A stretch of 64,000 nucleotides of DNA from Magicicada septendecula (Eukaryota; Arthropoda; Insecta; Hemiptera; Cicadidae), in contig CM068371.1 of assembly GCA_034769895.1 (NCBI GenBank), positions 400,287,469-400,351,468 of the forward strand, written 5' to 3'. The translations under genes and the position numbers were made by a program. Positions 48,675-58,204 of the stretch are shown here, piece by piece; the stretch's first letter is position 1, and every line of letters starts with the position of its first letter. A model generated the notes under the pieces. It was not told the origin of the DNA. It saw only the letters and a list, made by a program, of their open reading frames with translations, and did not search any database.

Positions 48675-51600
48675 TTGTCTTCCCCTCGCACTAAGACTTT
48701 TCTGTGTCCTATTACCTCCAGGCCAAGGATAGGTCCCGACTCTTCTGACATCAAGGTCCTCGCTACTGTCCCGCAACAGGCTTCTATATGCCCCTTCCTG
48801 TCGCTCGAGGTAAAAGGGGGTCAGCTCAGAGCGTTAGTTGACTCCGGTTCAGCCCGATCTATTATCTCATCTCGAGTGTGTGCGGACCTTGAGAAGCAGG
48901 GCTTAATAAAAAGGTCGGATCGGTCGTCCGTAGTATGCTGGACTGCGCCACGGGAAATCCTGCCCATCTCCCGGGTGATTTCCTTTAAGTTCAAAATCGA
49001 CGGTTTTTCTTGGGTGTGGCCTTTTCTAGTTTCTCCGGCTCTGGGAGTTGATTGTATCGTTGGTGCAGATTTCATCGCTAAAAGTGGTCTCGTGTTGGAC
49101 ATCCATGGGCACCAATGTTATTTCAAGTTTAATCGGGGAGTCGTTATTCCGTTCCTTGGATACCAGGGAGCCAAGGGAGGTATCCAAGAGGTGGCTTGTC
49201 CCGATTCTGCACGAGACCATCTCACTCCATCCCAGCAGAAGGCCTTAGACCAACTGTGTGAGGAATTTCCTTCGGTGTTAACTCCTACCTTGGGACTCAC
49301 ACATTTGTTGGAGTACAAAATTCGTCTCACTGACTCCAAAATAGTGAGGTCACATCCTTATAAATTCGCCCCTCCGAAAATGGCCGTTCTAAGGGAGAAG
49401 GTTCAAGAGCTGTTAGAGCAAGGGGTCGTTGAACCTTCCAATTCAAGTTATGCTAGTCCAGCGTTTCTGGTACCCAAGCCTGGGGGTAAGCACCGCATAG
49501 TGATTGATTACAGAAAATTAAATGCAAACATTGAAGTGGATTCAGTTCCACTTCCGGATCTCCGCTCGGCTTTTGACTGGTTTAGTGAGGCCAAGTACTT
49601 CACCGTAATTGACCTCAATGCTGCATATCACCAGATCCCTTTATCCAAGGAAAGCAGACCTTACACGGCGTTCTGTGTGCCGTGGAATTTATATCAGTAT
49701 ACTCGAGTTCCTATGGGTCTGGCAGTGGGCGCCCAAACCCTCACGCGTCTACTCGACCGGGTACTTCAGGATGTTAAATTTAAATTCATTTTCAATTACT
49801 TAGATGACTTGCTAGTGTACAGCAAGACGTATGAAGAACACCTATGTCATCTAAGGGAGGTGATGTGCAGATTGAGGAGCGCGGGCCTCACGGTTAATCC
49901 TGAGAAAGTGCGGTTCGCACAGCAGAGTATTTCATTTTTAGGGCATCTGGTCTCGCACCGGTGTGTCACAGTGGACCCTGAAAGGACACAGGGCATCCGG
50001 GATTTTTCACCTCCTAGGGATGCCAAAGGCATCGCTAGGTTTGTCGGCATGGTAAATTTTTACAGGAGGTTTATTCCGAATGCGGCAGAGATAGCTGCAC
50101 CACTAAATGAATTGAGAAAGAAGGGGGCCAAATTTGTGTGGGGTGAGAGTCAGCAGAAGGCCTTTGAGACCTTGAAGGAAGCTATCATCTCCCCACCGGC
50201 ACTACGGATGGCAGATTTTTCTCAACCATTCATCCTGCAGACGGACGCGAGTTCGGTGGCGCTCGGGGCGGTTCTGTCCCAAGTCGTTGATGGTGCTAGG
50301 CAGCCTGTGGCTTGTATTTCCCGAACGTTGACCCAGCAGGAAAGAAAGTCTTCCGTGTATGAGCTAGAGTGTTTAGCTGTTGTGTACGCTCTAGATAAGT
50401 TCAGGCGTTTTCTGGAACATGCTGAGTTCCTGCTCCAGACCGACAATCAGGCTCTCTCTTGGGTTCTTGCTCATCCCCGGCAACTGGGTAAAATTGGTAG
50501 ATGGGTGGTCAAGATCTCATCCTTCAAGTTCAAGGTGCAACACATTAGGGGAACTCAAAATGTGGTTGCAGATGCTTTGTCACGCATGTTTTCCCAGCCC
50601 AGTGAAGTCCAATCTAAGCAACCCTGTTCCGTTCTGCTAGACTTTCCGTTAGCCTTCACTGATGTGTTACCCCATCAGTTGAATGACGACGAGCTGGGTC
50701 CGATCATCCAGAATATAAAGGAGGGTAACGTACAAGCCCCTTACTTCTTGTCCAAGGGCGTCCTGTGTTATAGAGAGAGAAAGAGACGTGTCCCTAAGAT
50801 CGTGCTGCCTAGCAAGTTAGTGCCCATGGTCTTCAGCTATTATCATAATTCCCCAGTAGGAGGCCACAAGGGAATTTCGAAGACCATTTCCAGCATTAGG
50901 AGACATTTCATCTGGAAGGGAATGGATAGGGACATCGCAACGAGGGTTAAGAGCTGTCATCTATGTGGCTTGAGCAAGCCTGCCCAGAACACTAAGTTAG
51001 GGTTGTTGTCATCGGACGTGGCGAGCAGACCGATGGAGAAGTTATTCATAGACTACGTGGGACTTCTCCCACGTAGCAAGTCAGGTAATTCGTACCTGCT
51101 TGTTTGTGTGGATGCTTTTTCGAAGTTTGCCTGGCTATTGCCCTTACGGCAGGCAACGGCTCGTTTGACCATAAGCGCGCTCCAGAATCATATTTTTCAG
51201 CATTTCGGTCTTCCGGCCATCATTGTCTCTGACAATGGTCCCCAGTTCATTTCGGGTGAGTTCCGGCGGATGTGTTTCGCCAGTGGGATCAAACATGTAA
51301 CCACTTCTCCTTATTACCCACAGCCGTCCCATGCGGAGAGATTCAATAGGAATCTCAGGTCCGCGCTCATTGCTTATCATGCTGAGCAACAGACCACCTG
51401 GGACCAGAATCTGAAGTGGTTCCAGCTAGCCTTTAATACGGCCCTACATGATAGTCATCAGGCCGTTCCCTTTGAAAATATGTTTGTATTCTCGCCCGCA
51501 CTCCCGTTGACTAACTTGTGGAACATTGAGGATCTTCTACCACGGGAGCCAGATAATGGAACAGCAGAGAGGTGGAAGGAGGCTCGGAAGAATTTGCTGC

Positions 51601-51863
51601 GAGCGCACGAGCGGGTCCGTCGACGATATAATCAGGGGCGAATTCCGAACCCCTTTCAGACCGGAGACTGGGTCTACTGTCAAAGCCATCCAATCAGCTC
51701 AGCTGTGGACAAGAGAGCCGCTAAATTATGCTATCGCTGGTCGGGGCCATATCGTATCCTGGGATTCGCGTCGCCGGTGACGGCTCGGTTGGGCGAACCG
51801 GGAAGTGATTCCAAGGAAACCACTGCACATATTTCCAAGCTGAAGCTCTGTCGGAAAGGGTAG
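48675..51863 (+). CDS. pol polyprotein of the outer LTR element (protease, RT, RNase H, integrase)
   Basis: A long 1062 aa frame. Protease: LRALVDSGSA (Asp at residue 56) and CIVGADFIAKSG. RT: from about residue 230, catalytic YLDDLLVYS near 375. RNase H: LQTDASSVALGAVL near 518. Integrase: H2C2 region with SPVGGHKGISKT and CHLCGLSKP (about 724-775), then the D,D-35-E core with FIDYVGLLPRSKSGN, VSDNGPQF and SHAERFNRNL (about 790-890), and a C-terminal domain with RWSGPYRIL. The protein would act in the element's particle and at the chromosome. The first Met is only the first in the frame; family members usually make Pol as a Gag-Pol fusion. It looks whole as a frame, unlike the inner element's pol. 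Confidence 0.92.
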   Translation: MSSPRTKTFLCPITSRPRIGPDSSDIKVLATVPQQASICPFLSLEVKGGQLRALVDSGSARSIISSRVCADLEKQGLIKRSDRSSVVCWTAPREILPISRVISFKFKIDGFSWVWPFLVSPALGVDCIVGADFIAKSGLVLDIHGHQCYFKFNRGVVIPFLGYQGAKGGIQEVACPDSARDHLTPSQQKALDQLCEEFPSVLTPTLGLTHLLEYKIRLTDSKIVRSHPYKFAPPKMAVLREKVQELLEQGVVEPSNSSYASPAFLVPKPGGKHRIVIDYRKLNANIEVDSVPLPDLRSAFDWFSEAKYFTVIDLNAAYHQIPLSKESRPYTAFCVPWNLYQYTRVPMGLAVGAQTLTRLLDRVLQDVKFKFIFNYLDDLLVYSKTYEEHLCHLREVMCRLRSAGLTVNPEKVRFAQQSISFLGHLVSHRCVTVDPERTQGIRDFSPPRDAKGIARFVGMVNFYRRFIPNAAEIAAPLNELRKKGAKFVWGESQQKAFETLKEAIISPPALRMADFSQPFILQTDASSVALGAVLSQVVDGARQPVACISRTLTQQERKSSVYELECLAVVYALDKFRRFLEHAEFLLQTDNQALSWVLAHPRQLGKIGRWVVKISSFKFKVQHIRGTQNVVADALSRMFSQPSEVQSKQPCSVLLDFPLAFTDVLPHQLNDDELGPIIQNIKEGNVQAPYFLSKGVLCYRERKRRVPKIVLPSKLVPMVFSYYHNSPVGGHKGISKTISSIRRHFIWKGMDRDIATRVKSCHLCGLSKPAQNTKLGLLSSDVASRPMEKLFIDYVGLLPRSKSGNSYLLVCVDAFSKFAWLLPLRQATARLTISALQNHIFQHFGLPAIIVSDNGPQFISGEFRRMCFASGIKHVTTSPYYPQPSHAERFNRNLRSALIAYHAEQQTTWDQNLKWFQLAFNTALHDSHQAVPFENMFVFSPALPLTNLWNIEDLLPREPDNGTAERWKEARKNLLRAHERVRRRYNQGRIPNPFQTGDWVYCQSHPISSAVDKRAAKLCYRWSGPYRILGFASPVTARLGEPGSDSKETTAHISKLKLCRKG

Positions 51864-52844
51864 ACGGGCTGATGTAGGGAAGGGGGTGCCAAAATTGGTG
51901 GTCTCCAGGTATATGGTGGATCGTGTCACTATAAAGGGGTGTGCTCTGGGGGGTGTGCGAGGGAATGTAAGGTAGCGGGTAGATGTTCCCCACAGTCCCA
52001 GTGGTGTTCGTCTACTTCAGGGATGCGACCCTGCCTGCGCGAGCCTTGGTTTTCTCCGTTCTTCCTTATTTCCGGAGGAAGCCATGTCCTTACCTTTAGT
52101 CCTACTCTTGACCTTTCGATGATCCTTGCCCTTTCCCTCTTCCAGATTTTCTAACCCTCACCTTTAAAAAAAAAAAAAATTAAAAAAAATTAGAAAAGAA
52201 ATGTAAAAAAGAAAAACAAAAAAAAAGGAGTTAGAGAGTGGAGTGAAGCCTGCCATGTTGACGGGGCTGGTTGTGGTCCTCGTCAATACGGTAGGTTTTG
52301 GCATGCCCTTGGAGCACACATGTAATTTGGTTGTAGGTTAGGTAAATAACATATTGATAAGTTGCACTGCCTTTTGCATGCTATTGAGAATTTGGAGCAT
52401 CGCATCATGGAGGCCATCCTCCCCCCCCTTAGTCCTGTGTGATGTGGACTGTATCGTGAAGATAATGTTGGGGTTTTGTTTTTGGGTTAGACCCTCCCGT
52501 GTAAATATAGGGCATGGGGCCCTGTTAAGATAGCATTTGTGTCTCAAGCGTGAGTGGACAGGCCTCAGGAGGTCAGAACTCAGGGAGCTCCCGAACTTTT
52601 CTTTCTTCTTTTCTTCGCTGTCCCTTCTTGCTGTGGGTTGGCCCTGATCAGGTCAGCGTGCAGTGCCAGCACACTTACACACTACACGTCTTCTTTCTGC
52701 TCTTTCGTTTTCCTTCTGAGCCTCTGTTCTCCTGGGAGCGAGGTCTGCTCTGAACACCGATGAATACCCGTGTTTTGAAAGACTATGGGGGTACACTGCA
52801 GGGTACCCCTGAGTTCAAGTGTGGGGCAACCAGGTTGCCCTTTT
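51864..52844. other. 3' non-coding part of the outer element
   Basis: About 1 kb between pol and the polypurine tract. It contains an A-run (52166-52205). I see no envelope-like frame with signal peptide, cleavage site or membrane anchor. Confidence 0.6.
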
Positions 52845-52854
52845 GGGGTGGGGG
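52845..52854 (+). promoter_or_regulatory. Polypurine tract of the outer element
   Basis: GGGGTGGGGG immediately precedes the 3' LTR start TGTGCC, the position of the plus-strand primer. Confidence 0.7.
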
Positions 52855-54605
52855 TGTGCCGGTGTTTGCACAATCCGGCGTTCGAGGAAATGCAATTCTA
52901 GTTTTCGGTTTCGGATAAATGTCGAAGTATTAGTTGGTAAGCGCAATTTCTATGGCACTGTTTCGACTGGGAACGCGATATAGTGGCGGAGTTTAGTTTT
53001 CGTTGTGAGCGCTTGCAAAATGCGCAGTTGCAGCTTTGCTCACTCTGAATAAACAGCTCAGCCGTCTTCCCTCGGTAGCAGATTTTTGTGTGTAGTCTTC
53101 CTCATCTTTATGGCAGGCTATTTACTTAAGACTCACCGGATTCTCGCCCTAGAAAGGAGATCTGGCCACAGCTTGGTGTACTGCCACCTTCACCAGCTAT
53201 GAACCACTAAAAACTTCGTCTGTGCCGAGGAGGAGCTAGCTGCCGCCAACAATGTGAAACCGCCGCTTCATATGAGGTGATATAAACTCTTTTTTATTCT
53301 TATCCTGGCCTGCGGAACATCCCATGTGAGGTGTTTGTGCTATAACAGTTTACTTTATTCAGCAAGATGGTTAAATCGACGGTGTGTCGGCAAGACAATT
53401 CCTATGTAAATTATTCTTGATAATACAGTACAATCACTGCAATTGTGAGCTGCACTGTGGGAGGGTATCAGAGCTGTTTTCGTAGGTATTATGGGTGCAA
53501 AAGTTGTAAGGGAAAATTTTTCTAAATTAAGTACAAAGGTACGATTTTCTTGATTCCGAACCGGCTGGTTCGGATGTCTTTTTTAGATTATTACTGGGGT
53601 TTCATAATTAATTATTTTTCCTGTATGTAAAGGATGGGGTTTTTTTATTCTGTTTCCGGCTGTTATTTTATATATGGGTTCTCTGTTCACATGTTAGGCA
53701 CCTGTTGGTGCCATTTCATGCAGGTTTTCTACGTGTCATATTTTGTCTGGTCAGGCCTGTTCTGGTACACTCCTACAGCCGCACGTATACAGCATGTTTT
53801 TATTTTATATATGCACAGATGGCTGAAATTAATTTTTTTATTTCCTTAAGGCCTATATATATTTAATATTTTGAGATTATCAATTTTGGATGGAATGAAA
53901 TATACAGGCGGTACTTATTTTTGTAACTTAGATTTTCTGGCCATTACTTGCTAAACTTGTTTTGTTAATTTTTGGATATTATCAAATCCTTATGATTAAA
54001 TAATGACTAATAACTAATAATGACTAATAATGATTAATAATGACTATTTAAGTATATAATTAAATGAATGAATAATTTCTAAACATTTAACATTCTTATG
54101 ACAGATTTTTAGAAGTGTTCTGTGCATTATATAGATCAACTAGTTTCACATTTTGCCTATCATTATAGCAATCTTTACTTATCATTATATTTTTTAATTA
54201 CCAGCCATTACAAATGTTTTCTCAAGTTATAATGTATATTTGTATCTGACATAGAATTGTTACTGTCCTTACTCTGTCTGCTGACATTATAAAAATGTAA
54301 AAGGGGTTGCGGTAGTTGATGACATTAGTTTCCAGTTAGTTTGATAGATAATGGCGGGTTCCAGTTATTTAATATTTACATATCCAGGGTGATGAAAGTA
54401 TAATGTACCGGCGGTCCGTGAGGCTTTTGAATAGTATGGCGTGTTGAGTTGTAACTGTGATTGGGTGAAATTAATTGTGATATTATTTGTTGTTATGTGT
54501 TTGGGGTAGAGTGATAATTATATATACAAGGGTACCTTTTTATAATGTCGAGACATAAACAGAAAAAATTGTTACCTTATGATCATGATCATTTCCGATT
54601 GAGGA

Positions 54606-54647
<42 letters not shown>

Positions 54648-54963
54648 CTATATTATGTGAGATTTATGTTTTATGTCAATGTGTACAAAAGGGGATATAT
54701 TTGTATACACAACTATGTGCTTTTGGACATCATGGGGATTACGGGGTCTTGAAATTGTGATATATGTTAATTTACTCAATAAATGCTGTTATTGTTGGTT
54801 ACCAGAGAGTTTAATTGCAAGCCCCGTCTCACTGGACCCAGCGCATTTTTGCTTCTTTAGGCCTTCTGCCTAGTTTTAAAAATCTAGTGGCCCCTCTCTT
54901 AAAAAAAAAAAAAAAATTTAGGGAATTTTATAAAGTATAATAAAAAACTAAAGAGGGGTTACA
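52855..54963 (+). repeat. 3' LTR of the outer element
   Basis: 2109 bp. Same order and ends as the 5' LTR. It carries a (TA)n expansion at about 54609-54642 where the 5' LTR has only a few TA units, and lacks the 33 bp duplication. Confidence 0.92.
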
Positions 54964-54967
54964 AGAC

Positions 54968-55413
54968 AATCTGGTCAGTCTAGCTAAATCAATTCCACAG
55001 TACACAAAGGAAGTTACACTCAATCTGTCCATCTCCCCCTTTCTCAGAATGTGACAATCTGTAGAGTACATCCAAATCTTTAAAACAATGCTTTAATGAA
55101 AGTCAGTAGTAGCAGTGCAATAAAACGTACTATATTACTGTTGTAAATCAATGTCACTAGACTGTATAGACCAATAAAATAATAAAAACATGGGCCAACA
55201 CACTGTATGTCATAATTACTTACTTTTGAATTCAATTGGCCTTTACTTATTCCATAATTTATTGTATGTTATTATTACTGTCATATTTAATAACAATACT
55301 ATAATTCCCTTTAAGTAACTACAATACAGTCCCTAATAATAAACACCCCATCAAGTAAATAAGCTTAATGTCATTAAATATCAATTACAGTTAATTTCAA
55401 TCAATTTCATTTG
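54968..55413. other. Unassigned AT-rich DNA
   Basis: No features recognised. Confidence 0.4.
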
Positions 55414-55485
55414 ATAAAGTAACTTACAATGTATTTTGCTATTACATTGGCTTATTTCAGTTCCGTCTTGTGACTTCTAGTATCT

Positions 55486-55525
55486 ATGTGACGTGTTTCT
55501 GAATGATCGTTTCATCATCAGACAC
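55486..55525 (-). ncRNA. Hammerhead-ribozyme-like motif, foldback D left arm
   Basis: The minus strand reads GTGT, CTGATGA, helix II TGAA-ACGATCA-TTCA, GAAA, then CACGT giving a small helix III, C, ACAT. Helix I is GTGT:ACAT (one wobble). Unlike the other families, helix II can start directly after CTGATGA. Confidence 0.6.
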
Positions 55526-55693
55526 TTATATCCCTCATAAGAGATCGTCAAACATTAAAATATATTAATTAAAGTCAAACACATATCAACAATATGAAAA
55601 CTGAATTGCAATATGTTAATTTTTATATCGTTGATATGTGTTCAACTTAAATTAATAAATTTTAATGTTTGACGATCTCTTATGAGGGATATA

Positions 55694-55734
55694 AGTGTCT
55701 GGTGAAGGAACGATAATTCAGAAATGCATCATGT
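55694..55734 (+). ncRNA. Decayed hammerhead-like motif, foldback D right arm
   Basis: GTGT, CTGGTGA (core A changed to G), hairpin, GAAA, palindrome ATGCAT (first A shared with GAAA), C, ATGT. The core change should abolish activity. Confidence 0.5.
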
Positions 55735-55841
55735 AGCTACTAGAAGTCACAAGACGGAAGTGAAATAAAGTAACATAATAATTAAATCAATTGTGGCTTG
55801 AATACTGGAAACATTAATTTTAAAAATGTTTGCATTTTGTT

Positions 55842-55900
55842 GTCCATGACGTGTCCCTTGATTAACTAAATATAAGTATATCTCTACTGACTCGGAACAC
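55842..55900. mobile_element. End fragment of foldback F family
   Basis: GTCCATGACGTGTCC, TTAACTAAATA and ACTCGGAACA match, in order, the tail and arm start at 33131-33190. No second arm is present. Confidence 0.65.
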
Positions 55901-56384
55901 AACTTGTTTATTGTATATTGTAGAAGTAATAAATTTTTATAGGGCCTATTAATATAATGATGTACTTTAATTTAACATAACATCATTATATATTATATAA
56001 TTTATTAATTGCAGAAGTAACTTTGTATATACTTGTAAAAATACTAATAGGGATGGGGCGGTGGCCGTCCCCCTACCTGCTTGTACATTTTCTGAAGAGA
56101 AGGTTACTATTACGACCACTGAAAAAGTATGACTATTATTCTGAATGTCTATGTTTATGTAAATTGAAGAAGGACCAAGTTGATGGAGTAAGAGTCGGTA
56201 GTAATACTTACTTAGGTTATATTTTAAAATGTATTTTGCATATTTTTGTTACGTTCAGTTTCCGCTACAATAATACCGGTATTTTGTTTCTGCTAAGTCA
56301 AAGTTTTAAAAACTGCAGTGATTCGAATAATTCTTGTAAAAAAAAACTCAAGAAACGTCACTAAGTTATAAGTTATAAAATACG

Positions 56385-56436
56385 TATTCGCAGATGCCCG
56401 CGGATAAACTGCTCGCGAATAATCGGGAGTTTACTG
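56385..56436. mobile_element. Right end of a Tigger-like DNA transposon
   Basis: Read inward from the right: CAGTAAACTCCCGATTATTC, then GCGAG and TTTATCCGCGGGCA, flanked by TA at 56437-56438. This is a classic Tigger terminal repeat. A left partner was not found, and the frame at 56023-56364 could not be matched to a transposase, so the upstream extent is unknown. Confidence 0.6.
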
Positions 56437-56438
56437 TA

Positions 56439-58204
56439 TTATAGTTATCCATCTTCTTAAAACATTGGTAGATACACGGAATTAATTGTTATCGCTTATT
56501 ACAAAAATATTTAGACGTATAGGATAATACATGACTCAACATTAACGATTTTTAGCTGAGTGAGAAATGTTAAGAGGGGTTTCAACCCCCCTGCCAATGC
56601 CTGAAGTATTTTTTAAACATTGCAGTTCTACTTCACACTATAACAAACTTTGAGGTAAACGAAATAAACATTTTAAAAATAAAATTAAATTTAAAAATAA
56701 AAAAATAGAATAATTTAAATGAAAATAATGTTTAAAAAGAGATACTATTGAAAACCACGAACTTGGTTTCATTTCGAGATAGGTGCAATTGGTGAGGCGA
56801 GGTATCCTATTCTAATGTAGTTACAAGCGCAAATTATCTGAACTCGGACGTAATTGATATTATAAAAGATAACAAATAAATACGTGAGGCCTAGAGGAAG
56901 AAGCATTTCGATGTTATAGGCTATAATAATATGGCCTAGTATATTTATAGTAAATTGTTAACCAACTGTAGGCTTAACCACCAGAGGCAAAACCACTATA
57001 TCCTTGGGCAAAAGGGGGCGTGAGAAAGTGTCTTGCACCTCATTAAGGTGAGTGAGTAAAAACGAGAACAGAAACTGTCGTTCTGAACTTTGCTAACAGG
57101 TAGCGCTGAATCTGACATTACACAACTTATATCACAAAGCGGTCTTACAACTAAATTTACAAATAAAATACTTTTGAACATTGTTTCAGATTCCCTAAAA
57201 AAATGTTCCATATATCTGTAATGTATAAAGTAATACAGTGACTACCGAAAGTGTCGTTGAATGACGGGAATCGGTTCCATGAGTATTCGAGCTTAACTAA
57301 TCAAAGATTTTGAAGTAAAATACGTTTTAAATGGGATTTACGGTACGTCTTCCCTCTCCACACACATTTCAAGTGTACCACTATAATTCCCTTTGTAAAC
57401 TTGGTTTTTGTAATTAATATAACTGAATTAACAGACTATTTCTTATGATGGAGGAGAGAATTTTAAGGAGATTTGCAAAGGAGGCCAAGGCTCACCATGG
57501 GCTGTAGCGCCGAGTGGTATCTAGGTAGGAAGGGAGACTATTTCTTAACTATAATATTAAATGTTACTCCCTACCTAATAAGATTTAATTAGCAAAGCTA
57601 TTAAGCTGTTTATGGTAGACGCTACTGAGCCTGCTTCATTAAGTTATAAAGAAATGACTGTAGCCTAATGCTCTCTTCAAAGACAAAAGGTAAAGCTTCC
57701 TCTACTACCTCGATCCCATTCTCTTCTTCTTCCCACCAGTCGTGTCCAGTTCTCGCAACGCGCACCGTTCCAGTGATTAAAACACTTCTGGAATAGTTCG
57801 ATTAAAACTTTTCGGAATACAAGTAGTTCGATGATTTTTTTTTAACGTCTTCAGCAGTCGCGAAACGTTGTCAAGATCGATCGTGTCTTGAGAATATGAC
57901 TGATGCGACGGTGTCGTTAGCAAAGCCTTCTCAATCATTTTCTCCACGTTGGGCAGATTATCTCATTCTGTATACAAAATGTAATACCTTTGTTCAACGA
58001 ATGTTTCAGAATGTTGAAAAAATCTTGATAAAAAATGTTTCTTCATCTTTATCTGGCCCTTCTAGCTAAAGTACAACGTAGTAAATTATTAACTTTTATC
58101 CCACTAACCATAAACACTTTCAAGCCAACTTACACGTAAAACGTAGGGGCATATGCCTGAAAGTGATTTTTACCTTAAATCCCTCCTTATACACCGCAAC
58201 CTCA
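56439..58204. other. Unassigned DNA
   Basis: No gene or terminal repeat found. A GGCCAAGGCTCACCATGGGC and TGTAGCGCC phrase at 57482-57513 is unlike its AT-rich surroundings but is not part of any structure I can see. Confidence 0.35.

Larger units (their letters stand above)
34629..54963 (+). mobile_element. Outer Ty3/mdg4-type LTR retrotransposon, 20.3 kb with nested insertions
   Basis: Two LTRs of about 2.1 kb (TGTGCCGG ... GGGTTACA) are in direct orientation, with the 4 bp target duplication AGAC at 34625-34628 and 54964-54967. A primer site, gag, protease-RT-RNase H-integrase and a polypurine tract are in the usual order. By eye the LTRs differ at about 2% of positions, so the insertion is fairly young. 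The pol frame is long and looks whole. The gag part is interrupted by a nested LTR element, a piece of other DNA and a solo LTR, and shows about one further break. As it stands it is a broken fossil. Confidence 0.92.
55424..55764 (-). mobile_element. Foldback element, family D
   Basis: Arms about 55458-55560 and 55660-55760 are reverse complements (GATCTCTTATGAGGGATATA, CTAGAAGTCACAAGACGGAA) around an AT-rich loop that is itself partly palindromic. ATAAAGTAAC repeats at 55414-55423 and 55765-55774. A unique tail of about 35 bp is on the left. Each arm has a hammerhead-like motif. Confidence 0.7.

Noticed and set aside
51864-52854. Possible envelope gene after pol of the outer LTR element
   Set aside because: No frame with a signal peptide, cleavage site or membrane anchor.
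56023-56364. 113-codon frame upstream of the Tigger end
   Set aside because: It lies where a transposase could be, but I could not match any Tigger motif (HTH, DDD core), so no CDS is claimed.
57820-57890. CTGAAGA and GAAAC words resembling another hammerhead
   Set aside because: They lie in the wrong order or too far apart, with no supporting helices.
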